From assembly GCF_040581485.1 (NCBI RefSeq), contig NC_090130.1:26699418-26763417 (forward strand): a DNA stretch of 64,000 nucleotides, in the 5' to 3' direction. Below, in pieces: positions 11,280-21,795 of this stretch. The notes beneath the pieces are model-generated. The model was not told the origin of the DNA, searched no databases, and saw nothing but the letters and a program-made list of their open reading frames with translations. Every line of letters starts with the position of its first letter. The stretch's first letter is position 1. A program made the translations under genes and the position numbers. The DNA comes from Linepithema humile (lineage: Eukaryota > Arthropoda > Insecta > Hymenoptera > Formicidae).

Positions 11280-13872
11280 ATGCTTCTGATATTGGAGTTT
11301 ATATTAATAATTATGTTAAATAAAACAAACGCATACATCACGCAAGATAGTGAAATAATATTGCTGCCGGTATGGAACCTGACAGACGCGGAGGAGGTAC
11401 GCTTGTTCTACTGTAAATTTCACTTCTTGCTTAATGCGAAAACGATATTTAAGTATTCACAAGTTTTTTTTAATTGCCATTCAATTTGCAGATACCATTA
11501 ACCCTGAAAGTTTTTGGAAAATTGATTCAGCTAAATCTGCGTAAAAACGATAAAATTGTATCGCCCACGTTTGAAGAATGGAAATATAATACAAAAAGCA
11601 TCAAAAAAATGTCGCAGTTAAAAGCATTAGATTCTTGCTTCTATATTCACGAGGATCATGTCAGTTCTGCTGCCATCAACTTTTGTCATGAAAATGGATT
11701 GGTCAGTAGTATCGAATGAATAAACAACTGTTTGGAAAATGTTTTGTTTATTGTTTTAATCTTTACGTGTTTTTGCGTTATATATAATCAAGACACTTAA
11801 AAAAACAAATATATGTTTTTTAAAATAGGAGGGACTCATTTTTGTGGAGAATGATACATTGGAAATTCGGCCTTTGAGGAGCGAGTTGGCGCCGTTGTCC
11901 TTAATCGACGACTATTGCGTTAAAGGAGAAATTAATCTTTCATTTGGCAAACCTCATCTTATTAAAACATCGGTACAATATTTTGATAATTCAAATCTGT
12001 ATCTTCTGAACAATTTAAAACGGAAACGACGTGACGCACGTATTGCAGAACGAAAGTTAACCATAGAACTTGCCGTTTTCTTCGACGAAGCAGCATATCG
12101 CACATTCATGCCTCTTCTGGACAACGATGTGGACAAAATACGCTATATGATATTAGCGTATGTGAATCGTATCCAGGCTGCGTTCCATCTTCCCAGTTTA
12201 GGTGTCGCTATTGATATTTCACTGGTACACTTGGAAATTATGCAAAAACAGCCGTCACAATTGCCAGTTGTCAACAGAGACGCACAGAACATTTTGGCTT
12301 CGTTCTGCAAATACTCAAAAACTCACAATCCTTCGTACGATCGGGATCCGCATCACTGGGATGTTGCTCTTTACTTAACAGGATTAAATCTTTATAGACT
12401 AGAGACCATGAAAATTGTTAGCAATTATTCAAAGAGTAATGAAAAAATTATCAAGAATTATCAGCCTTTAGGAGTAAGCAAACCGTATGCCATATGCAAA
12501 ACTTTTTCATGCGCGATTGCAGAATTCCGTGATACTAAAATCACTTCTTCGGGTTTAAGATCATCTCTTGTAGCTGTTCATGAGATTAGCCATGTGTAAG
12601 TTTATATAAACTAGTTTTATACATATAAATAAAGTAAATATTATATTTATAATAGAATTTATTTAACCGTACGGTTTAGTATCAACAAGTAAAGAATCTT
12701 TTCTAAAAAATTTGATTCTTTAGTTGTTTAGTACATTATTTATAAATATTTAACAAAATATTTAAAAATATTTTTTATTAAATAATGCAAAATAAACACA
12801 ATTTCGAAATTAATAATTTATTTATTCAATAGTTTAGGATTGCAACACGATAATTCTTTTGTTTCAAAATCGAAAGACAGAAACAAATTTTATATAATGA
12901 CAACTAACGTGTCCAAGTCTCAATCTCAGGTGATATGGTCCGAGCACAGTTATAAAACGGTCATGAGTATATTTTTACTAAGATTTAAGGAATCATTTTC
13001 GTGTCTTCGAGATCATGTTAGCCCCACAAATTCGGCATATGTATTCAATAATTTGCATTATCACAATTTACCCGGAAGAGAATGGACGGCCAAAGCGCAA
13101 TGCGAACTATTTTTGCGCGACAAAAATGCAAACGTTGTCACGTTATATGATATATGTCAAACCTTACAATGTGAAATCCGTCACAAGAATACGTATTATT
13201 TCACGGGACCCGCGCTGGCTGGTAAGTTTTTTATTCTGACTAGATACTGTACCTTTAAATTTATTGACTTCATTTTTAGGAACTCATTGCGCACTCGGCA
13301 TGGAATGTTGCGGCGAAAAATGCATCCCCGTTATCGAGCCGCCATACATTTTCAAGTATTGTGAAGATGACAACTGGAGTGAATGGAAAGAAGACTCCTG
13401 TAAGAACTCCTATTGCTTGGAAGGATCCAAAGGCGTACGAAACAAACGACGTTTTTGCAAACATCAGAATGACATAACAGCGAACTGCATTGGACCATAT
13501 TACGACGTGGTTTTGTGCGATGATTCTTCACTTTGCAGCCAAAAACGCAAGACAATCGCCGAGTTCACTACTATGAAATGCACCGAATTCAGCCGTATCA
13601 TGTCTGAACTGGAATTGAAGCCGGGATGGCAGGCTCCTCATAAAATGGATAAACCGTGGATAGCTTGCACTATACACTGTGTACGAAAGAAATTTTCTAC
13701 TTTTTACGCGCCACGCTGGGAAATGCTCAACTTTGGTAACAACCCGTATTTTCCGGATGGAACGTTGTGTCACAAAACACGCGACCAAAATTATTATTGC
13801 CGCTTTCATCATTGTCTGCCTGAAAACTACTCATTGGAAGAAAATTGGGGGAGACATTATCTACATGTGTGA
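11280..13872 (+). CDS. Secreted ADAMTS-like zinc metalloproteinase, copy D (complete, variant zinc motif)
   Basis: Exons are 11280-11396, 11492-11701, 11829-12595, 12833-13221 and 13280-13872, all GT-AG and in frame, giving 691 residues. The domain order is the same as in B and C. Exon 3 is 24 bp longer, adding 8 residues in the loop before the zinc helix (around NYSKSNEK). Exon 4 is 21 bp longer. RKRR marks the propeptide end. The zinc motif reads HEISHVLGLQHD (360-371): the three histidines and catalytic Glu are kept, but the usual Gly of HExGH is Ser. The Met-turn sequence is YIMT. AATAAA is at 14,133-14,138. The frame is intact, so the gene is probably expressed. It may have altered substrate specificity or activity. 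Confidence 0.88.
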
Positions 13873-14778
13873 ATGAGTATCCAGAGAAACGGAAATTGCA
13901 AAACGCGCATGAGTCAATTTGAAACATTTTTCAATTTGTTTTGTATCTCACATTATCCATTACTCTTTTGCGAACAAAAATAATCTAGTTTGTTAATAAA
14001 ATATATTTAGGATATATTGAGTATATTTAAGAGAGTTTGGTTGGGTTTCGTGATAGAAAAATTAAATTATTTTGTTGTACTGGACAGACGAGTGCGTGCT
14101 ACTTGCGGCACTTATTTTTTTTATGACAAGAAAATAAATATTGTATATATATAACTGATATAATGTTTTATTATCACCATCACTTTTTGACGTCCTGAGC
14201 CTTCCTCTCTTTTTTTTTCTTATTTAAATTTTATAAATGTTGTAGAATAAGAAACTGTATCTATACCTATTTATGATTGCAATATGTTTTTAGCTTGACT
14301 CACAATTATTATGTAACTTTTTATAAATGTTTGCATTTTTTTTATTCTATTTTTAATGTAAGGACAATAATTTCGTGTATTTTTATTTCTATAATTTGTA
14401 ATAATTTAAAAAAAAAATATGATAAATCGTAAATCATGAGTTGTATTTTAATCAATTGTATTTTGTCTTTAAATGTTGTTTTGTATTTGAACACGCGCAG
14501 ATAGATAGTGCGCGCAAATAAATGTTCTAGTCATTCTTAAAAAATTAAAGTCTTATCAATTAAAACTTGACATTTGCTAATAACTAAAATGCATATGTAT
14601 AATATTACGCATTTTATATAAAATGTTGCATGTTCTAAAATTTTACTGTTATCGCAAGTATCACATTTCGAACATATGATACAGAATTGAAAGAAATACA
14701 CACACATACGCACGCACATATGTAAGCATACAGAACATATACAATACGATGTCACATGATGTTCTTAATTCCTGTTGA
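13873..14778. other. Intergenic region between gene D and gene E
   Basis: It holds the 3' UTR of gene D (AATAAA at 14,133-14,138) and a spacer that matches the spacer before gene C, including short CA-rich stretches near 14,700. No gene is seen. Confidence 0.6.
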
Positions 14779-14918
14779 CAGTACGTGTTTCATACGTGAT
14801 CATCTAAGAACAAATATTCGAGACTTATAACGTATGGTATATTTAAAACTTTTTAATACATAAAAGTGGTTTAAGAAAATCTTTTCAAATATTTGAAATC
14901 GAAACAAGGAAATAAAAC
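14779..14918 (+). promoter_or_regulatory. Conserved upstream block of gene E (putative promoter/5' UTR)
   Basis: It starts CAGTACGTGTTTCATACG 140 bp before the ATG and is slightly diverged and shortened relative to B, C and D. Confidence 0.45.
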
Positions 14919-17490
14919 ATGTTTCTACTATTAGAGTTTATATTAATAATTATATTAAATAAAACGAACGCATATATCACGCAAGATAGTGAAATAATAT
15001 TGCTGCCGTCATGGAACCCGACAGGCGAGGAGGAGGTACGCTTGTTTTTCTGTAATGTTTCACTTGCTACTTAACGTCCAAAGCGATATTTGAGAATTTT
15101 CATGTATTTTTGTATTACGTTACAATTTGCAGATACAATTAACCCTGAAGGCTTTTGGAAAATTGGTTCAGTTGAAACTGCGTAAAAACGATCAGATTGT
15201 ATCGCCCACGTTTGAGGAGTGGAAATATAATGCAAATGGTGTCACAGAAATGTCGCAGTTAAAAGCTTTGGATTTTTGCTTCTATCTTCACAAGGATCAT
15301 ATCGGTTCTGCTGCCATCAACTTTTGTCAAGACAATGGATTGGTCAGTAATAACATATGAGAAGCAGCTGTTTGGAAATTGTTATGTTTCCAATTTCAAT
15401 CTTTATTTTTTTTTATTTCATATACAAGCATGACACGCAAGAAAACAAATATATACTTTTTGAAAGTAGGAAGGACTCATTTTTGTAGAAAACGGTACAT
15501 TGGAGATTCGGTCTTTGCGGAGCGAGTTTGCACCTTTGTCCTTAATCGACGACTTTTGCGTTAAAGAAGAAATTAATCTTTCGTTTGGCAAACCTCACCT
15601 TATTAAAACAGTGCAATATTTTGGTGATTCAAATCTGCATCATTGGAACAATTTTAAACCGAAGCGACGTCAAGTGCGAAATACGCAACAAAAATTAACC
15701 ATAGATCTTGCCGTTTTCTTCGATGAAGCAGCATATCGTATATTCATGCCTCTTCTGGACAACAATAAGGAAAAAATACGCTATATGATATTAGCGCATG
15801 TAAATCGTATCCAAGCTGTGTTTTATCATCCTAGTTTGGGTGTCACTATTGATGTTTCGTTGGTACATTTGGACATTATGGAGAAACAGCCGGCACAAGT
15901 GCCAGTTATTGATAAGAATTATTTACAACTGCTTGTTTCGTTCTGCAAATACGCACATTTTCAGAATCCTCCGAACGATAATGATCCGCATCACTGGGAC
16001 ATTGGTCTTTATTTAACCGGAACAGATATTTATGGCTATACAGAAGTACCACTATTTGGTATTCAGAAGTACCTACAATTGAATAGTGGCCTTAAAGGGG
16101 CATCCATTGGCAATGGCGTATGCGACTCACTTGTATCATGCGCGATAGTAGAATTCCATGCGTCTGAAGTCATTTCCTTGGGTTTAAGATCATCTTCTTA
16201 TGCTGTTCATGAGATTGGACATCTGTAAGTTTATATATACTAGTTTTATACGTATAAATTAAGTAAAAATTAAATTTTGTATTAGAATTTATTTAATCGC
16301 GCAGTTTAAAGTAAACAACTAAAGAAAGTTTTCTAAAAAATTTTATTTTTTAATTGATTCTTTAAATACGTTAATTATGAATATATTAAGAAATATGTAA
16401 AAATATTTTAATTAAATACTGAAATGTAAAACACATTTCCAAGATTAATAGTCTTATTATTCAATTCAAGTTTAGGATTGGATCACGACACGGGAAGCAC
16501 ATACATCATGTCAGAATACGATAGCACTAAAACTCTGATGGTATGGTCTCCGAAAAGTCGTAACGAAATAAAAGGACTCTGGGAAAGAAAAGAATGTCTT
16601 CGAGACCATACGAAACCCGAAAGGCGCGGTGACCCATATCTATTCGATAGCTTGATTCATTATGATTTACCCGGAAGAGAATGGACTGCCAAAGCACAAT
16701 GTGAAGTATCTTTGCGCGACAAAGATGCGAACGTTGTCACGTTACATGATATATGTAAATATTTACAATGCGAAACCCCTCACAAGAATACATATTATTT
16801 CATGGGACCTGCGCTAGCTGGTGGGTTTTTTTATTTTGATTAAATTTTCTATAGCTTTAAATTTATCGAGTTTGTTTTCAGGAACTCATTGCGCTCTTGG
16901 CATGGAATGTCGTGACGGAAAATGCGTACCCGTTATCGAACCGCCATACATTTTTAAGTATTGTGAAGACGATAACTGGAGTGAATGGAAGGAAGACTCC
17001 TGTAAAAGCAGTTGTATCAAAAAATTCATAGGTGTATTAGTCAAACGACGTTTTTGTAAACATCAGAATCGCAGAACAGCGAATTGCATTGGACCATATT
17101 ACGATGCATTGGACCAGATTACGAAACGTGGTTCTGTGCGATGATTCTTCACTATGCAGTGGAAAACGCAAGACGATCGCCGAATTTACTGCCATGAAAT
17201 GCGCCGAATTGAACCGTCTCATGCACGTCTTTAGACTGGAAATGAAACCGGGATTGCAGGCTCGTCATGAAGCCAGTGAGCCGTGGAAAGCCTGTACTAT
17301 ACATTGTGTAATAAAGAATTATCATAATCATTACGCGCCACGCTCAGAAATGCTCAACTATGGTCTCAGTCCATATTTTCCCGATGGAACGTGGTGTCAC
17401 AAAGAAGATAGTCAAGATTATTATTGCCGCCAGCATCACTGTCTGCCGCATAACTGCTCATTGTAAGAGAATTGGGCGGGACATTATCTA
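14919..17490 (+). pseudogene. ADAMTS-like metalloproteinase copy E, frameshifted and cut by the 44-kb insertion
   Basis: Exons are 14919-15035, 15133-15342, 15470-16224, 16471-16820 and 16882-17490. The first four are open and phase-compatible, with signal peptide, propeptide (KPKRR cleavage region), and zinc motif HEIGHLLGLDHD. In exon 5 a 19-bp sequence is imperfectly duplicated (17086-17104 and 17106-17124). This adds 22 bp and shifts the frame inside the TSP1-like repeat, where the first frame ends at 17,144. The Cys-rich part continues in another frame (17,089-17,466) and then meets an in-frame TAA at 17,464-17,466, where the other copies encode Glu. The exon stops at 17,490, and the expected last codons and 3' UTR are found at 61,642. 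It is the most diverged copy of the cluster and probably a pseudogene. A truncated catalytic product cannot be excluded. Confidence 0.82.
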
Positions 17491-17960
17491 CTCACACGGA
17501 AGATAAACCTCTAATGGATGTCCACTAGATGTCCATCATGGAGATTTCAAATCTCTATTAGACGTCCATGTAATCTTTTATAGATGTCTACTAGACCAGT
17601 GCTCGGAATTATTTCAGCTTTTCGGCCATTTCTCGTGGTATACGCCTCCTTTCCTCTCCTTACCGTGCGCGATAGCCGCTCCTAACGCTCGATGGCGCTG
17701 GCCCTTGCGGCTGTCGCGCGCGCGGAAAGGAGAGGAAAGGAGGCGTATACTCCGAGCAGAGAGAAGACTGAGAGTAGACATGCCCGCATTTTACATGTTT
17801 CCGTGGGTTAGCGCCTCTATGTGCACAAAACGTGCACATTGAACTACGTAGCCAATGTCCACGAATCCCGTAGGCAATGTTCACGATCTTTTGGGTCTCT
17901 TCCGTGCTACGTCCACGACTTTTTGGTTCCGATATGTGCTATATCTACAAAGTGTCGATA
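17491..17960. repeat. Left terminal region of the 44-kb element
   Basis: The terminus CTCACACGGAA is followed by subterminal motifs of the type ATGGATGTCC / TAGACGTCCAT in both orientations. Next comes GTGCTCGGAA with TTTCAGC, then (after a small foldback) AGCAGAGAGAAG and CTATGTGCACAAAACGTGC. All have inverted counterparts near 60.7-61.6 kb. Confidence 0.75.
17638..17750. mobile_element. 113-bp foldback MITE inside the left terminal region
   Basis: It opens GTATACGCCTCCTTTCCTCT and closes with the exact inverted sequence (17,727-17,750). It has a GC-rich loop with CG-rich runs. It interrupts the left terminal sequence relative to the right end of the 44-kb element, so it is a later insertion. 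Confidence 0.75.
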
Positions 17961-20218
17961 ATGCATACTTGTAAAACATGATTATGTATATCAATCAGAT
18001 TTGAAATAATACACACGTATTGTAAATTATTTGCAACATGCAACTGCATACTTTTTTTTAAAACCAATGTGTTTTCTTTATACCAATTGATTCGTCTCAT
18101 TATTTTATGCATAAAAGTATTAAGGTAAAATTCCCAAAAATTGAATGTTTTACAAGATATTTTGTATTTTATGTCAAAATACTGTAATTTACAAGCCTCA
18201 TAACTCGAAAAGTACTTAATGAAAAATAACTTCATTATAGTGTTTTAAAAAGCTCTTGACACCAGCTATTAGATTTTGGAATAAAAAATAGGGGTTTCCA
18301 TTTTAAAAAATTACTCTGACCTTCAAATGACCTTCAAGGTCACGGTCAAGGTCAAATCCAAGATCACCATTGAAAAGCCAGAGAAATTTCCTAAAACTTT
18401 TGTATTTAACATTTTTTCGTAAAATGCCTTTCTCAAAACTTATTCGGGGGTTTCCATACTTTTGCCTCACCCTGTATATTTTCCACATTATAAGATATTC
18501 CTTGGCGTTCAGAGTTTTAATTTTGATAAATAATTTACTATTTTATTTTTTGCCTTCTATTGTATTTTTAAAATTTTTATCTGTAGATTTGTCAACGTAA
18601 TCCAATATAAAAATTAATTTTACTTGATTAAAATTCCACGTTTTAAAGCTTTTTGAGCGTTTTTCTATTTCGTATTGTAACACAAATAAATAAATATATG
18701 AATAAAAATTAAATTAATAAATGCTCACGCAATAGAAATGTCACGAAACACGTCGCTTTGCGTGAAAACGGCTGCCAACGCAATAAATTTCGATTAAATA
18801 AATCTTTCGAAATACGCAATTTAATCGATGTACAATGCGAAATTTGTTACACAATTCTTATTTATTGAGATATATAATTTGTATTTTCCATTTTCTATTA
18901 CCTATTTGAAGTAAATCAATTGCGCAAAATTCCTTCTTTTATGATAGATAGATACTTGATGCTTGAATATTTATTTCTTTGTGAATATTGATTTATATTT
19001 AATTAAAATTGAATTGAGGTAATAAAGGATAAAAATTATAAAAAATTAATTTTGATAGTTATAAATTTGTATATAAATGACTCGTTAAACCGTGTATTTT
19101 GCAAAATTTATTTCATCGAGATTTATTGTGTGGAAAGTCGGTATTCATACACATACAAAACAGTATTTCTTTTTTAAACATTTTATTTCGAGGATATTTA
19201 TTTTTAATTTTAACTTATATATTTATTTATATAAAAATATAAGACAACGTAAAACGTCGTAAATGTATTAAAATGCGGTATTTTAATGGAATAAAATCAA
19301 TTCTCATCTTAGACAAGGCTAACGAGTTTAAAATAACGCTGCAAAAATTGTGATAATAATTTATTTATGAAAGTTTACATATTTATTTATATTTTAATGT
19401 TATGATATGACATAAAAAAGTGCTGTCAATGCTGTAAAACGCGAATATATTAATGAATACATTTCATTTTTATGCATAAAACATAGAAAGCGTATTCAAG
19501 TAGTTTAGGCGTAGTATAAACGCGACACAGACGACGTACAAAATTAACTATACGACTTTTTATTTCTCTTTGCTATCGTTGATTGTTATCGTGAATCCCG
19601 AACGTGCAATTATATTTTCGAGTTGTTTCTTTCATAATAATTAATCAAATTTTTGCCAATATATCGTATTATTATAAAATTTTAACAATGAGAGGAAGAG
19701 AAAACATAGTTCAGTTTTTAATTTGTTTTGTATTGATATAGTATACAGTATAAAATAAATGCTAAAGCAATAGTATAAAATAGATAAATGATAAAGATAT
19801 AGTATAAAATAATAGTATATAGTTAATAAAATTTTATTTATAAATGTATAAAATATATTTAACTATACAACGCAAGAATGTTAGAGCACTAAATACACAT
19901 TATTATAACCATTTCTTAGTTTATCACGTGTAATGAGAAACGTCACCATTTCCCCATGCTTTGCCATTAGAAATTTTTTTTCGCCATTTTTTTTGTCAGT
20001 AGATTTCGATGATAACTTCCTTTCTCGGTTATTACTATGCCATACGCCGTACAAGAAATACAGAACCAAATCTATGATAACACACAAACAGCTCGATATA
20101 TTTAATTAATTTGTACACAAATACATATATTTGTTTTCTGGTAATACACTTATCAATTGTTATCGATTCGGCAAATATTTCCCATATTTGTTTATCCAAC
20201 ATCGTCATAAGATAAATG
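17961..20218. other. AT-rich non-coding stretch of the 44-kb element
   Basis: No convincing gene is seen. A segment around 18,280-18,472 ends CACCCTGTATA and has 'ggggtttccat' near both ends. It contains runs of 'aaggtca', and looks like a decayed CAGGGTG-type MITE. The rest is AT-rich with only short random frames. Confidence 0.5.
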
Positions 20219-21015
20219 TTAACCAGTTGAGTGGTAGACTTTTCCGAAAGATTTGTGTCAAAAGTTAGAATATCGGAAAACGGTGAAACATGGGTTCAAA
20301 GTTTTCGAAAAAGCAACTTTTCGGAATGGGTGTGGATTCCCCCCCCCCCCCCGCCCCTGGGGGCGGGGGGCAGAATAGGGGTCTAAAATGTTAAATGGCA
20401 CTATGGATCGAGTAGGGATTATTTGAAAGGGCGTTTCAAGACAAGAACAATGATTTTTGAAAATGTTTACTACGACTTTCCAGTTAAAAGTGGAGATGGA
20501 TCAAAAAAGGGGGGAAGACTTCCGAAAAGCTATCACCTCCGATTTGGCTTATATTCAGCCTAAATACTTATTTTATCTAAATACTTATTTTATCTAGTAA
20601 ATAATATTTCCAAATGGATTTTTGGCGCAAATGCCCCCTCCGCCCCCTAGCCCCCCTCAAAGGTTAAAAAATAAAACTGTTTTTGTTAATTGTTTCAGAA
20701 AATATTCATTGTACGAAAAAAGTTGTCAAACAAAAAATGAAGCTCATAAAAAGCTCTACAAATAAATATTTCACCTAACTCTAATATTTTAGTCGTTTTA
20801 ACAATTAACAATCGCCATATTGGATCCGCCATTTTAAATTTTACAATTTTGACAATAGATTCGAGTTCAGCAGTCCAAAAAACCTTAGGATATCAACTTT
20901 TATGTAAATCTGTTGAAAATTAGTGAAGTTATTTAGAAATGTACATATATGATACATTACCACGTTTGGCACTTTTTTTTGTACATATATGATACATTAC
21001 CACTCAACTGGTTAA
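20219..21015. mobile_element. MITE with TTAA target site and CCAGTTGAGTGGTA termini
   Basis: TTAA at 20,219-20,222 and 21,012-21,015 flanks inverted termini CCAGTTGAGTGGTA (left) and TACCACTCAACTGG (right). The 789-bp interior has no transposase. It includes a C/G homopolymer patch near 20,340-20,372 and a direct repeat of GTACATATATGATACATTAC (20,941 and 20,981). TTAA targeting fits piggyBac-like or Kolobok-like MITEs; which one is not resolved. Confidence 0.7.
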
Positions 21016-21795
21016 TTCAATATAACAATTATATGTATTACAAAATTATATATTTTAATGTGTGTAAAAGATAAAGAAACATTAAATAAAAATAAAAATT
21101 ATACCTGCAAAATCACACCTAAAAAATAAAAACTTAATTAAAATCTGAAAAATTAAAATATTAAGTTAAAATCTGAAAATAATTATAGATAAAAAATTAA
21201 AATTTTTATGACGCTACATCAAACAGCATGTTAAAAAACTTTCTTAAAAGCATTAACCAGATATACATATACATATCAAATATATAAATATAAAAGATAA
21301 AGAAACATTAAATAAAAGTCTGAAAAATCATACCTGACAAATTACACCTAAAAAATAAAAGCATTTAATAAAAATCTAAAAAATATTTATTTTGTTTTAG
21401 GAAACTATTCTTCATTTTTCATTGTCATAATATATCATTGTTCGATAACCTAAAACAAATAAATGTGAATATTGTCGAATTGGAAATTTTATTTTGTACA
21501 TTTATATTCATATTGTACATTTATTGAAGATTCCATTTGCATCGTTTTACATATAAGAGATCGACTACAACGGTAATCGCAATTATGTAAGAAATTGAAA
21601 AAAACATTCATATCTCTTAAGTGATAAGTAGATAATCGCAAAAAAATACAAATGAAATTTCCAAATAAACGAAACATTTTTTTATCGAAAAATGAATAGA
21701 GGAAAATATATGTAACAATATATAACAAAATAATTTAAAATAGAATTAACAATAATTTGTTTTATATTACCTTTTTATATATTTTCTTATATATA
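21016..21795. other. AT-rich spacer before module copy I
   Basis: No gene is seen. Two imperfect copies of a short segment (around 21,060-21,130 and 21,290-21,370) share AAAGATAAAGAAACATTAAA and ACACCTAAAAAATAAAA. Their meaning is unknown. Confidence 0.4.

Noticed and set aside
20339..20372. G-quadruplex regulatory element
   Set aside because: The C-run and G-run are inside a MITE and could equally be a simple homopolymer expansion; no gene lies nearby to regulate.
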